A DNA stretch of 64,000 nucleotides from MPNP01 sp965221445 (GCA_965221445.1 CBDCSF010000013.1:2046001-2110000), one strand, 5' to 3'. Counted from the first letter of the stretch, positions 1-9,622 are shown. A program made the numbers and translations. Notes: generated from the letters alone by a model not told the origin.

Positions 1-1161
1 ATCAAGCTAGCTCAACGGGCAAGGGATATGACCTCCGAAGGTAAGAGAGTCATTGACCTTACCGAAGGACAGCCTCATTATAATACTCCAAGACACATAA
101 TTGAGGCTTCCTATGAGGGTGCACTTGAAGGAAAAACCGGATACACAGCTGTTGCTGGAACCCCCCAAATACGCAAGGTAATTGCCGAGCATATCAACAA
201 ACAGAATAGTACCAACTACCGGTCTGAAAATATAGTGGTTGGATGTGGGGGCAAGCATCTGATATTCAATGCCTTGCTGGTTTCGCTGGAACAAGGTGAT
301 GAAGTCATTATTCCAGTCCCCTACTGGGTGAGTTACCCCGAAATTGTCAAGTTGGCACGAGGGGTCCCGGTGTTGGTACAATGTTCGGAGAAAAATGGCT
401 TCAAAATTACCGCGGAGCAACTCAAGACTGTCCTTACGGATAAAACCAGATGGTTGATATTGAATTCACCAGGGAACCCCACAGGAGCCGTATATTCAAA
501 AAAAGAACTGGCGTATATTGCAGAGGTAATTAGGCATTATCCACAAGTGGCAGTTTTGTGTGACGATATTTATGAAGCTATCGTTTATGAAGATGCTGAA
601 TTCACAAGTCTAACCAAGGTTGCACCAGATTTAACCCCCAGAATTCTAACAATCAGTGGATTGTCAAAATCCTTTGCCATGACTGGTTGGCGGATTGGGT
701 ATTGCGCCGGAGAAGTAGAGTTTATCAGTCAGATGATTAAACTACAGGGACAATCCACGACGAATACCTCCACATTAAGCCAGGTTGGGGCCGTTGCCGC
801 CCTGGAAGGTCCAAAGGAGTTTCTGAAGGATTGGTTGCATGATTATTCCAACGCACGAGAACTTGTTTGCAGGAAGTTATCTCAAAGTCCTTATCTGGAT
901 GTTTATAAACCAGAAGGTGCATTTTATCTTTTCGTGGGGTGCAAAAAGCTATTCGGAATGGGTGGTATTTGCAACGATAACGATGTATGTGATTACTTAC
1001 TGGAAGAAGCGCGTGTAGCAGTGATTCCCGGAAGTGAATTTGGTTCCCAGGGATATTTTCGCCTTTGTTTTGCCAAACCTGATGAATTGTTGGAAGAAGC
1101 CACAGGTAAAATTATTGCTGCGATAGCCAATCTTACTAAATTTCAAAGCAATACCCTTTAA
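1..1161 (+). CDS. PLP-dependent class I/II aminotransferase (5' end outside window)
   Basis: The reading frame is open from base 1, and the residues before the Met at 28 fit the aspartate-aminotransferase N-terminus, so the true start lies to the left. Numbering from that Met, a SPGNPTG motif is at 147-153 and the PLP-binding lysine sits in SKSFAMTGWR (Lys214), followed by the GWRIGY motif of fold-type I aminotransferases. It should exchange amino groups between an amino acid (aspartate or a similar one) and a 2-oxo acid. Substrate specificity cannot be read from the sequence. It ends 54 bases before the convergent helicase gene. Confidence 0.9.
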   Translation: MKLAQRARDMTSEGKRVIDLTEGQPHYNTPRHIIEASYEGALEGKTGYTAVAGTPQIRKVIAEHINKQNSTNYRSENIVVGCGGKHLIFNALLVSLEQGDEVIIPVPYWVSYPEIVKLARGVPVLVQCSEKNGFKITAEQLKTVLTDKTRWLILNSPGNPTGAVYSKKELAYIAEVIRHYPQVAVLCDDIYEAIVYEDAEFTSLTKVAPDLTPRILTISGLSKSFAMTGWRIGYCAGEVEFISQMIKLQGQSTTNTSTLSQVGAVAALEGPKEFLKDWLHDYSNARELVCRKLSQSPYLDVYKPEGAFYLFVGCKKLFGMGGICNDNDVCDYLLEEARVAVIPGSEFGSQGYFRLCFAKPDELLEEATGKIIAAIANLTKFQSNTL

Positions 1162-1215
1162 TTAAATCGCTATTGAAACACCGCTCTCATTTATATTTTT
1201 CATCACTTACCCGGT

Positions 1216-3390
1216 CTATGGGGCTGATACCAATGAGGAACAAATCCCTTGCAGAGAACCAACATCCAGGCGGGATGACAAGGCATCTTTTTGTAAAAGA
1301 TCATTGGTCAAATAACCGTGGTATTTTTCGAATATCAGGTTTGGGGAGTGTTCGAAAATATCAATAGAATTTCCTTCTGAAAGATAGGCAAGAACACGCA
1401 TCAGGGGTTGGTCAGAATTGTCATCTTTAATGTTCAAAAACCCGGCCGCCTGTTCTACAGAGAACCCTTTAGAACCCAATGCCAACGCCAAGGTATTGGT
1501 CTTAACAGAACCACATCTAGTTGCCAACAAGTAAGTGCCTTCTTCAGTATTGATTATGGATTTGGAGGATAGGTTGAGTCCAGAAAAAACCTGACGAGCT
1601 TCATTCAACAAGCGTAAAGAGGTTTGGTCCATATAGACAGGGTTATAATTTGATTCGAAAAGTTCGAACATTTTTTTGACAATTCCATCATGAATGATAC
1701 CAGATCCGTTAGAATTAAATCGAGGAAGAGTTCCTGCTTTTGAGGGTTTGACCAGGATAACTTTTTCAAGTTCCCAAATTTCCTGAATGATCCATCGTCT
1801 ACCGGAGAAAAGCAAATACATCCCAGGAATCAGCATGTTATTAATTGGTATGGTTCCCAGTTCCTGGTTTCCGGCAATAACACGAAATTCTTCGGTTGTT
1901 TTGAAGACAGCATAGAAACTGTAATGTTCAACCAACTTTTCTCCTTTTGACCCCAGGAGTAACAATCCATTTTCAGTTTGTTCAATCAAATTGGTTTCAG
2001 GCCTACCTAAAGCTCTAAGTACATCAAGGAAAGTTTTGATATCAACTTGGTCGAAAGGACCCTCCTGACAAAGGATATAAAATAGCCGATTGGCACTCAC
2101 ACCACCCTGTCCTGCTATGATGGACAGGATTTGATGTACCATGGTAGTAAGGTGTAATGCTTCTGGATTTGGGGGTTCGCACCATTTTTCCAGAAGCAAC
2201 TCAATCATGGCTATCGTTTGGATAAGTCCTGTCCTGAGACGATCCAAACAATTACTGTTTGATTCAAGTCGGGGTAAGATATTATATTGACGAAGGATTG
2301 CCGGCTGACCTTTTCGACGACCTGAGCGTCCCAACCTTTGTCGCATGGCGGTTACACTAAATGGAGCCTCGATTTGTGCTACACATTTAACCTCTCCAAT
2401 ATCAATACCAAGTTCCAGCGTGGATGTACAGACAGCTGTTGTTGGGAGATTGCCATTTTTAAGCCGCTTCTCTATCAGTTCCCTGTGACCTTTTGCCAGG
2501 TTGCCGTGATGTGGATAAAATTCCTCCGGCAAATGGTTTTTTTCGCATAACATCCTCAGGGCGTCGGTGTAGATTTCAACTTCTACTCGCGAATTGGCAA
2601 ATACAAGATTGTTACTACCGCGAAGATTCTTGAACAAATGTGTTGTGATTTTATCGGTTACCGATTGAGTCTCCTCCTTATTTCCCTTTTCGTAACCTCG
2701 TAGTTGTAGACGTAGTTCGGTTTGGCCACCCCTGGATTCGATTACATGTACACTTTGGGGATTGTCTGGATTCAAATATGAACGAGCTATTTGCATATCG
2801 CCCAGGGTTGCAGAAAGACCTATGCGACGAATGGGGCGATTTATTGATATCGAAAGTCTTGTCAGTAAAGAACGCACCTGAATACCCCTTTCACTATCCA
2901 GGAAGTTATGTAATTCGTCAATTATAATTGCTCGTGTAGCACCAAACAGGCGAAGAATCTCCGTACTTCGACGGATAAATACTGCCTCTAGCGATTCTGG
3001 CGTAATCAGTAAGATACCTTTAGGTTTTTTTAGCGCTTTGGATTTTTTGGAAATGGATACATCACCATGCCAAGGGTAAACTGGAAGGTCAACATGATGA
3101 CAGATGTTATCTAGGCGTGAAGTCTGGTCATTAATCAATGCCTTTAATGGGCCTATATATAACAAATCGAAACCACCTGCTTCGACAGGTTTATCTATCA
3201 CCTGCGATATAAGAGGTAAAAAAACAGCCTCTGTTTTACCTCCTGCAGTTGGTGCTGAAATGATCAGGTTTGAATCAGTATCACTTATATGGTGAATTGC
3301 ATCGGCTTGAAATTGTCGCAACTCTTGCCATCCTTCATGCCTGACCCATTTCTGAATAGGATATGAAAGTTTTTCAAAAGCTGAAACCAT
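1216..3390 (-). CDS. Lhr-like superfamily II DEAD/DEAH helicase of the TerB operon
   Basis: A 724-residue SF2 helicase. Visible motifs are Walker A SAPTAGGKT (45-53), motif II DELH (158-161), motif III SATLGD (193-198), a TSTLELGIDIG block (322-332) and motif VI QRLGRSGRRKG (about 351-361). The arrangement resembles Lhr-like and BrxHI helicases, which translocate on single-stranded nucleic acid using ATP. The C-terminal third has no motif I recognise. It is the last gene of a three-gene operon, starting 8 bases after the ATPase gene. An Lhr-like helicase next to a BrxD-like ATPase also occurs in type 2 BREX, but no PglX, PglZ or BrxC is present here. Confidence 0.88.
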   Translation of the reverse strand: MVSAFEKLSYPIQKWVRHEGWQELRQFQADAIHHISDTDSNLIISAPTAGGKTEAVFLPLISQVIDKPVEAGGFDLLYIGPLKALINDQTSRLDNICHHVDLPVYPWHGDVSISKKSKALKKPKGILLITPESLEAVFIRRSTEILRLFGATRAIIIDELHNFLDSERGIQVRSLLTRLSISINRPIRRIGLSATLGDMQIARSYLNPDNPQSVHVIESRGGQTELRLQLRGYEKGNKEETQSVTDKITTHLFKNLRGSNNLVFANSRVEVEIYTDALRMLCEKNHLPEEFYPHHGNLAKGHRELIEKRLKNGNLPTTAVCTSTLELGIDIGEVKCVAQIEAPFSVTAMRQRLGRSGRRKGQPAILRQYNILPRLESNSNCLDRLRTGLIQTIAMIELLLEKWCEPPNPEALHLTTMVHQILSIIAGQGGVSANRLFYILCQEGPFDQVDIKTFLDVLRALGRPETNLIEQTENGLLLLGSKGEKLVEHYSFYAVFKTTEEFRVIAGNQELGTIPINNMLIPGMYLLFSGRRWIIQEIWELEKVILVKPSKAGTLPRFNSNGSGIIHDGIVKKMFELFESNYNPVYMDQTSLRLLNEARQVFSGLNLSSKSIINTEEGTYLLATRCGSVKTNTLALALGSKGFSVEQAAGFLNIKDDNSDQPLMRVLAYLSEGNSIDIFEHSPNLIFEKYHGYLTNDLLQKDALSSRLDVGSLQGICSSLVSAP

Positions 3391-3398
3391 TTTGAAGA

Positions 3399-4706
3399 TT
3401 AAAGTCGAAAGCTGACTAAATCCTCATTGCCCTCAATGTCTGGTGTATTAATGTCATCGACATCATCCAAATCTTCACCGTGGTCCTCTTTGATTTCGAT
3501 TTTTTCAATAAGATCATGCCATTCAACATTAGAGTTCTGTTCAAGTACAGCCAGTAGGTTGATAAATTCGGTCACTGTATTTCTTGGCGTGCGGAAATAT
3601 GCGTCACCAATTCGCTTTGCACAATGATTCATGAACGATTCCAGTGCGATTTTAGGGAGGTTATTTTTCTCACCTAGTACAACTGTTCTCAAATTCTCCA
3701 AAAGAACAAATAGCTCCTCCGGTGTCAAATTGTTCAATTTAATCACAGGTCCAGACAAATCAATTAATCCATCCCTGGCAAAAGGATTTTGGACCAGACG
3801 CGATTGCAGGGCCTCATAGCTGTAAAGTCCCCGCCGGGTATTCATCAAAAATTCTGGCGTACCTCCCATTAGAAAACCCAGATTTTTCGCACTGCCCTGA
3901 AGCACATCATTCAAAATTCGCAGAATTTGCTCGTAGTTTGATTTTCTTGCCTGAGATGAGGTAAGTTTAAAGAGATTGACCATCTCGTCTATTCCCACCA
4001 GCAAACCCTTATAGCCGGCTTCACGTACGAACAATGACATAATTTTAAGGTGGTCGTAGATATTTGCATCATCAATGATATCTCGTATTCCGAGAGCCAT
4101 GCGTGAATCTGTACGGGTTGTAAATTCCCCCCTTAACCACCGTAAGGAAGAAGTTTTAAGTTCTTCATTATCGGTATCATAACTTTCCCAATATCTATGG
4201 ACAGCTTCAGAAAAACCAAATCCACCGGTTAATTCTTCAAAGTAGGAAAGTTTTTCCCGGATTATGTTCCCTGTATTTTGGTCTCTTTTTGTTGCCTCTC
4301 GCTGAGCAGTCGTAACAAACCGTTCGACGACGCTGGGTAATGCACCACCATCAGGTTTGGTTCTTGTGGAAAGGTTTCGTGTTAATTCAGCATACAATCC
4401 TCGGGCTTGTCCACCTGTCGCGTGGAGACGGCGGTTAGGGGCCAAATCGGCAAACATAACCACAAAGCCCTTTTGCAATGCAGCCAATCGGATCAGATTC
4501 ATGAAGAATGTCTTACCCGATCCATAATCACCTATTATAAATCGAATGGCAGCACCTCCTTCCGAAATTCTTTCCAAATCTTTGACAAGTTCCTTGATCT
4601 CATTAGCTCTACCTACCTGTATATGTCGCAATCCCAACTTTGGAACTACACCTGCACGAAGGGCTTGGATTATAGAATCCCTTTCTCTAGCTTTGAGTTT
4701 TGCCAT
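3399..4706 (-). CDS. BrxD-like P-loop ATPase (DUF2791 / BREX system ATP-binding domain)
   Basis: A 435-residue AAA-type ATPase. Walker A is GDYGSGKTFF (59-68) and the Walker B strand GLLVGIDE is at 234-241. The remaining sequence, including FRTPRNTVTEF near the C-terminus, resembles the DUF2791/BrxD family seen in BREX islands and in TerB-associated operons. The last 30 or so residues are very acidic. It lies 10 bases downstream of the TerB-domain gene and 8 bases upstream of the helicase gene, so the three are very probably co-transcribed. Inference: it couples ATP hydrolysis to assembly or control of the helicase. Its direct substrate is unknown. Confidence 0.85.
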   Translation of the reverse strand: MAKLKARERDSIIQALRAGVVPKLGLRHIQVGRANEIKELVKDLERISEGGAAIRFIIGDYGSGKTFFMNLIRLAALQKGFVVMFADLAPNRRLHATGGQARGLYAELTRNLSTRTKPDGGALPSVVERFVTTAQREATKRDQNTGNIIREKLSYFEELTGGFGFSEAVHRYWESYDTDNEELKTSSLRWLRGEFTTRTDSRMALGIRDIIDDANIYDHLKIMSLFVREAGYKGLLVGIDEMVNLFKLTSSQARKSNYEQILRILNDVLQGSAKNLGFLMGGTPEFLMNTRRGLYSYEALQSRLVQNPFARDGLIDLSGPVIKLNNLTPEELFVLLENLRTVVLGEKNNLPKIALESFMNHCAKRIGDAYFRTPRNTVTEFINLLAVLEQNSNVEWHDLIEKIEIKEDHGEDLDDVDDINTPDIEGNEDLVSFRL

Positions 4707-4716
4707 AGTTTTTCTT

Positions 4717-7700
4717 TCAGTTTAATTTTTGAACTAATATCTCAGTGATATTTTGAGATACGTCATAATCATCATACTCATCCAATAGTACTTCCTCAAA
4801 GGAATCAAAAGCCCATTCATTAATGTTTTCCAACGCACCGGAATGCATCAATCCATGTCTTTTACAGAGGTTCTGGAATTCCTTTTCAGTCCAATTTTCT
4901 CTGGTAATTAAATCTTTAACCAAAAGAGTATGTTTGGTATCCAAACCAGAAAGTTCTGTTGTTTGATAGTCATTTTCCGTTGGTTCATCAGGTAGGTCAT
5001 CGAAAATTTCCCCTAAAACAGATGAAGCCTTACGAGTGTCCCATTGGATGGTAGCAATTTTTTTGGAGTCTAGTTGCAACCCGGAAGAGGGCATTACCGG
5101 AGGAATATTTTCACCGCCGGAAGAACTCTTGGCTTCTCTTACACGAACCAGGCCATCACTCAATTCACCTTCGTGTAAATCAGAATAAACCAATTTAGGG
5201 TCAAAGCCTAACGCTTTATACACCCTTTCAATCTCGGCTACTTCCGAAGATTGTACCATGCCATCAGAATGTGCTGCCAGGATGAGTGCCGAACGAATTT
5301 CCTCTTGGTTAATTGAATTGGTATTTTTAAGCTTTTTTCTAAGGAGTGCCAAATCAGGCGGAACCTCCAGCATCCAAATTAAATTTGCGTGAAGTCTTCT
5401 TTTTTCTTGTTCACTCAGATTCTCTGTATTGGCAACTTTATTTAATAATGCACCTCGTTCTTTTTCGGTGATTTTTCCATCCGCATGGGCCACATACGTG
5501 CCAAGGGTAACTTCCAACAATTTCGTACGATAATCAGCAGAGACGTCCTCAAGTTCCAAGATGTCCTCACCAAGTTCAAATAACACGACTGGTTCATTCA
5601 TCTTTGGCGAACGCAAGGCAAAACGCGGATCTGGGGCAAAACCGAATCCAATTTGGGCTAAAATATCGGCTACTCTCGTCAATTGACTTTTACTCAAATT
5701 TTCTGGTGTCTTACCTTCAATACGGGAAATAACATCCAATACCGGAACCAATCCACCTTTCCGGCTTAATTCACTAGCCCAATCTTTGACCTGGTTCAGC
5801 TCTTCACCTGGATACTCAGCCCTCAAGACCCTGGGAAGTAAAATCTGGGCTTGTACACTTCTTCTTCCGTCAGGATTACGTGCAAGATAGCGACTGAATG
5901 GTTCCAATTCATACATGACATCGTTAGCTATTTCTTGTGCTACCCTGATAGGTTCTCGCAGATCAGTAATATCTGGTACAAATTCGCCTCCAACAATCGG
6001 AGTGATTATTTTTTCGAATTCACCCGATGCTGCATAATATGTGGCATGTAGCTTGTGGTTACCGTGACGTACTTGCAAACCATCTGGATAGCGTTTGTTA
6101 AACGTCACCTTAAACAGGGCAACGAATTCTTCCCTGCAGCGCTTTGCGACACTTCTTAATTTCCTTTCCGGATGGCAAATAAACCAACTTAGTAACCAAT
6201 CGGCAGTAAGATTATCCCCTTTTTTGAGTCTTGCACCAATTGCATACTTCAATGAAAAAGGGAAAATCCAATCCTGCCAGAAAAAAATTGGTTCTATTTC
6301 CTCAAAGTTGGTTTCCATAACCGTAGAAAAGTCCAGAAACATATTAAGGTATCGTCTAGTGGATTCATTGTCGTTAAACAACCAAAGCAATCGCTTAACC
6401 TCGTCGATAATTTCTGAGGATTCCTGATTGGATCGATCAATAAAATATCGTCTTTCCAAGCCAAAGAAATAAAGAAGCATGTACCGCGGATTGTAGGAAT
6501 TATCCTTTCGCCCACCAGCAAGCCAACCCAGATAGGTAGATCTGCGTATCGGAGAAAGGTCTGAATACCCTGGCCAATAAGGCATTCCTTCTCCAGCCTT
6601 ATCAATTCCCCTAATGGCAACTGGTAGCGAGGGATCAATATATGCTTTACATTTATCCTTTAAGTTATTTTTAAGTATTAATGGAGGTGTTCCCACATAG
6701 ACCATCCCGCCAATATTACGTTGAGCAATTGTTACCGAAACAGAAGCAGGTATCCAACCTGTCTTTGGCTTCATCTTATTTGTACTTTTTGCTCGTCCTC
6801 TTCTCCGCTTAACCAATTCGTTACGTCTAAATGATGAAGTCCCGTATTGATAAACGCTTTCGGATTGATCAGAATTGGTTAGTTTATGTGGGTTTCTCAG
6901 TGGCTGCCCAATAGTTTTCCTTACTTCTCCGCTTCCAATTTTATCGAATTTTGATGGATGACTACCATCCTCTGCACCAGCCATTTCTTGTTCTGGAGCA
7001 TATTTTAAAGTTTTTGTTTCTGTCTGTAGTCTCTCTTTGTTCAAAACCAAATAAAAAGGGGCGATAACCACAGCAAAAAAGAAAAAGAAAGGGGCTAATA
7101 TCAATTCCCATTCAGGAGCTAGTAGGAAAAGGGAACCGGCGGCAAGTGTCGTGCATATAACTAAATAGAACAAATAGAAAAATAAAATTCTAACCAGTTT
7201 GGCCATGGAAGATACAATCCAGGATCTAGGCTTTTGTTTTTTTGTATCCGCACTCGTGAGGCTTTGCAATTCTTGTTTTGGAATGTCATCTAGGGGTTTA
7301 GCTACTTTTTTATACCTCCGTTTCTCCTGCCACCTTACTAAATATATCGGTACAACAATCGAGACTAATAAGAATAGGAAAGGGATAAATACCCATTCCG
7401 ATTCTGGATCAAGTTCGGCCAGGGTAATGGTTGCGATTATTGTTCCTAAAACGAAATAGAGCACCAAGAAAAATAAAATTCTTACCAACCCACCTATAAT
7501 TGACATAATTGAAAGTCTGGGTTGATGTTGTTGACTACTACCGGTGGTAGAACCTTCCATTTGATTAGTGCTATCTAATTCTATGCTGGAGGTTCCAAAC
7601 AACCATTTTTCCTGTAGCCAAACGAAATAAAGTGGCATAACTATTGAGGCAATCAGGAATAGAAAAGGGGTAAACATTCCCTCCATTTCAGGATCTAGTG

Positions 7701-7791
7701 CTGACAATGGTATAATGGCCAAACCAGTACACAAAAATAAATAGAGTACAAAGAAAAGAGTGATTCTGACTAGCTTAAGGATGATAGACAT
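4717..7791 (-). CDS. TerB-N/TerB/TerB-C protein with three N-terminal two-helix membrane modules
   Basis: First gene of the operon, 1024 residues. Residues 1-65, 93-158 and 192-254 are three copies of one module: an LVRILFF-like helix, a conserved PE(W/M/S)E-type turn, and a second PF-FL--A-IV-P-YLV helix, giving six predicted membrane spans. A basic, low-complexity linker (about 255-345) follows. The TerB-N domain starts near 350, with GGMVYVGTPP, an IDPSLPV block, YWPGYSDLSP and YFFGLERRYF. A TerB-like helical domain covers about 753-872, with the two acidic repeats HADGKITEKE and HSDGMVQSSE. A TerB-C-like region runs from about 910 to the end. TerB-family domains are associated with membrane-linked, metal-sensing stress systems (tellurite resistance and relatives). 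The membrane triplication is unusual; see findings. Confidence 0.87.
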   Translation of the reverse strand: MSIILKLVRITLFFVLYLFLCTGLAIIPLSALDPEMEGMFTPFLFLIASIVMPLYFVWLQEKWLFGTSSIELDSTNQMEGSTTGSSQQHQPRLSIMSIIGGLVRILFFLVLYFVLGTIIATITLAELDPESEWVFIPFLFLLVSIVVPIYLVRWQEKRRYKKVAKPLDDIPKQELQSLTSADTKKQKPRSWIVSSMAKLVRILFFYLFYLVICTTLAAGSLFLLAPEWELILAPFFFFFAVVIAPFYLVLNKERLQTETKTLKYAPEQEMAGAEDGSHPSKFDKIGSGEVRKTIGQPLRNPHKLTNSDQSESVYQYGTSSFRRNELVKRRRGRAKSTNKMKPKTGWIPASVSVTIAQRNIGGMVYVGTPPLILKNNLKDKCKAYIDPSLPVAIRGIDKAGEGMPYWPGYSDLSPIRRSTYLGWLAGGRKDNSYNPRYMLLYFFGLERRYFIDRSNQESSEIIDEVKRLLWLFNDNESTRRYLNMFLDFSTVMETNFEEIEPIFFWQDWIFPFSLKYAIGARLKKGDNLTADWLLSWFICHPERKLRSVAKRCREEFVALFKVTFNKRYPDGLQVRHGNHKLHATYYAASGEFEKIITPIVGGEFVPDITDLREPIRVAQEIANDVMYELEPFSRYLARNPDGRRSVQAQILLPRVLRAEYPGEELNQVKDWASELSRKGGLVPVLDVISRIEGKTPENLSKSQLTRVADILAQIGFGFAPDPRFALRSPKMNEPVVLFELGEDILELEDVSADYRTKLLEVTLGTYVAHADGKITEKERGALLNKVANTENLSEQEKRRLHANLIWMLEVPPDLALLRKKLKNTNSINQEEIRSALILAAHSDGMVQSSEVAEIERVYKALGFDPKLVYSDLHEGELSDGLVRVREAKSSSGGENIPPVMPSSGLQLDSKKIATIQWDTRKASSVLGEIFDDLPDEPTENDYQTTELSGLDTKHTLLVKDLITRENWTEKEFQNLCKRHGLMHSGALENINEWAFDSFEEVLLDEYDDYDVSQNITEILVQKLN
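7030..7791 (-). repeat. Triplicated coding repeat: two-helix membrane module
   Basis: Three in-frame copies, at about 7597-7791, 7318-7515 and 7030-7218, each encode about 63-66 residues with period near 95 codons, separated by polar linkers. Aligned by eye the copies share LVRI-FF, a T-LA block, a PE-E turn, PFxF and a P-YLV end. The DNA also keeps short identical strings: AAAATAAAATTCT is seen on the plus strand near 7179 and again near 7470. This points to tandem duplication, not three unrelated membrane segments. Confidence 0.85.
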
Positions 7792-7891
7792 GATTGAATT
7801 TAGAATTTGCTAGTACCCAGGTATCCCCATTTATGGGACCACAATTTCATCGGGGAATATATTTCTCCTTGGAAATGCAGTATCCAGTTCT

Positions 7892-7920
7892 CTATAACAA
7901 TCTAGAAACCAAGGGTTTAA
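7892..7920 (-). promoter_or_regulatory. Candidate sigma-70 promoter for the TerB operon
   Basis: On the minus strand TTAAAC (7920-7915) is followed by a 17-base spacer and TTATAG (7897-7892), about 100 bases upstream of the first operon gene. Both boxes are only partial matches, and the site overlaps the region upstream of the divergent glycosyltransferase gene. Confidence 0.3.
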
Positions 7921-8007
7921 TTGTTTTTGGAAAATATAAAACCGTTTCATAATTATGATTTAATTGAACCTAATCCACAAGTAAGCCAACACACCCCGAT
8001 TTATATT

Positions 8008-9057
8008 ATGAAAAACATTCTCCCGAACGTTATCATTCCCAATTTTCACCGCAGGCATACTGGAGTATCCTCCACCGTCAAGGCTTTGGTACCTCATCAG
8101 AAAAGGGGAATGGATATAGGTATTGCAGATTGGGGAGATCTAAAAACTGGTGAAAAAAACCATTCCATACTGTCCCTGATAATAAAGGGATTTTCCCGGC
8201 CAAATGGTATCGCCAGGTATCGTGTCCTGCATACCCGTCGTTCAATCGACATGATATTGGGCCTATTTCTAAGGGATGTGTTGAAGCAAAGATGGAAGCT
8301 GGTATTTACCTCGGCAGGTAATCACCTCCATAGCGGCCTATTTCTGAAGCTGATTGGAAAAATGGATGTGGTTATTGCAACATCCAGCCATACCTACAAT
8401 TTTGTTGACAAGGAACTTTGCTCTGCCGAAATCCACCACGGTATAGATACCACAAAATTCTATCCGGACCCTGTTCAATCAGAAGACGATCAATCCAGCG
8501 AAGGAGACAAGATTGGCTGTATTGGAAGGGTGCGTCACGCCAAGGGAGTTGACCTGTTTGTTGATGCGATGTTAAAAGTGCTTTCGAATCATTTGGATTT
8601 TAAGGCTGTTATCGCTGGCTTATGCAAACCCAAGGATGAAAACTTCAAAAAACAATTGCTTGCAAAGATAGAAGCAGCTGAAATGGAGCAAATGATTGTC
8701 TTTTCAGGTGAAGTTGGGCCGGAACAGATGAGGGAGTTTTATCGGACCATGGTACTTTGTATCGCATGCCCCAGGTCGGAGGGGTTTGGTTTAGTCCCCT
8801 TTGAAGCACTTGCCAGTGGGGTTCCAGTCGTTGCATCAAATACCGGAGCATGGCCAATTTTAATAGGCAAAGATGTTGGTCGAATAGTAAAGACTGATAA
8901 TACCGAAGAATTGATTGCTGCTTCCGAGGAACTCCTCTCCAATAATTCTTTACGTAAAACCATGCGAGGAAAAGCCCGGGAACAGGCCGTAAAAAGTTTC
9001 CCAATTAGCAAGGAAGCTTTGGGAATTAACAAGGTGTATGCATCACTTTTGTATTAG
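8008..9057 (+). CDS. lpcC: LpcC-like LPS core mannosyltransferase (GT4 family)
   Basis: GT-B glycosyltransferase. The N-terminus NVIIPNFHRRHTGVSSTV matches the start of rhizobial LpcC proteins, which have IAPNFKRRLSGVTSTI. It continues with HTRRSIDMILGLFLRDVL, an EIHHGIDTTKFYP segment, and the GT4 donor-site block PRSEGFGLVPFEALASGVP. LpcC adds a mannose to the Kdo-proximal LPS core at the cytoplasmic face of the inner membrane. I choose the ATG at 8008 because homology begins there; a TTG at 7921 would add 29 residues with no family resemblance. It is convergent with the next gene. Confidence 0.85.
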   Translation: MKNILPNVIIPNFHRRHTGVSSTVKALVPHQKRGMDIGIADWGDLKTGEKNHSILSLIIKGFSRPNGIARYRVLHTRRSIDMILGLFLRDVLKQRWKLVFTSAGNHLHSGLFLKLIGKMDVVIATSSHTYNFVDKELCSAEIHHGIDTTKFYPDPVQSEDDQSSEGDKIGCIGRVRHAKGVDLFVDAMLKVLSNHLDFKAVIAGLCKPKDENFKKQLLAKIEAAEMEQMIVFSGEVGPEQMREFYRTMVLCIACPRSEGFGLVPFEALASGVPVVASNTGAWPILIGKDVGRIVKTDNTEELIAASEELLSNNSLRKTMRGKAREQAVKSFPISKEALGINKVYASLLY

Positions 9058-9064
9058 GAAGTTA

Positions 9065-9622
9065 TCAACGGTCCAGCCTTCCTTTTCCCTTGATGATTTT
9101 GGACCTGTAGTTTTCAATCCTTCTGGTTTTGGTCGTTGAGTGTTTCGCATTTGAAAAATACAATATGTAGCCACGTTGACGACCTGGTGTCAATCTTCCA
9201 AAGGCCACGTTTAATTCAGGATCAATCGAAAGCCTGTCAATCAATTCCTTTGGATAATCAAGATGGGTTGCCATTTCTACCTTGCGTCCAGTTTTCTCGT
9301 TTTCTATTGCCTGTTTGACAAAAGCTTTAATCCACCGGGCCAGGTCTTTCACTTCTTGCGTATTGGTAAATCTTATCCGGTAATCAGACCGTGAATTTGG
9401 TCCTTGCACTTCCAGTAGACCTTCCGGATCATTCAACAAGGCTCCCTTAAAGAACAGAAGGGCAAGGAAGCCTTTCATATCCTGGATTATGCAGATGTTC
9501 TTACCCCGATGGGTAAAGCAGGGCTTTTTCCACTTGATTTCTTCCCTGAGATCACATTCCAGAAGGATTTCTCTCAGTACTGAAATTTCCTCTTGCCAGC
9601 GTTTAGTTTCTTCAGGCTGCAT
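9065..9622 (-). CDS. YdeI/DUF1801-family protein
   Basis: 185 residues. The N-terminal half has KWKKPCFTHRGKNICIIQDMKG and LLFFKGALLNDPEGLL, typical of the YdeI/DUF1801 fold. The C-terminal part (PKELIDRLSIDPELNVAFGRLTPGRQRGYI and a basic tail) matches the OmdA-like domain that usually follows. The exact biochemical role of these small cytosolic proteins is not established. Homologues often begin about ten residues earlier, but no ATG, GTG or TTG is available in frame upstream here. Confidence 0.82.
   Translation of the reverse strand: MQPEETKRWQEEISVLREILLECDLREEIKWKKPCFTHRGKNICIIQDMKGFLALLFFKGALLNDPEGLLEVQGPNSRSDYRIRFTNTQEVKDLARWIKAFVKQAIENEKTGRKVEMATHLDYPKELIDRLSIDPELNVAFGRLTPGRQRGYILYFSNAKHSTTKTRRIENYRSKIIKGKGRLDR

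Noticed and set aside
737..922. Minus-strand reading frame inside the first aminotransferase gene
   Set aside because: It is the reverse shadow of the aminotransferase and has no family resemblance; many similar shadows in rpoB, rpoC, fusA and the ribosomal genes were left out for the same reason.
1216..7791. Calling the operon a BREX or Zorya system
   Set aside because: No PglX methyltransferase, PglZ phosphatase or BrxC is present, and the MotAB-like pair of Zorya is absent; only the ATPase and helicase are shared with BREX.
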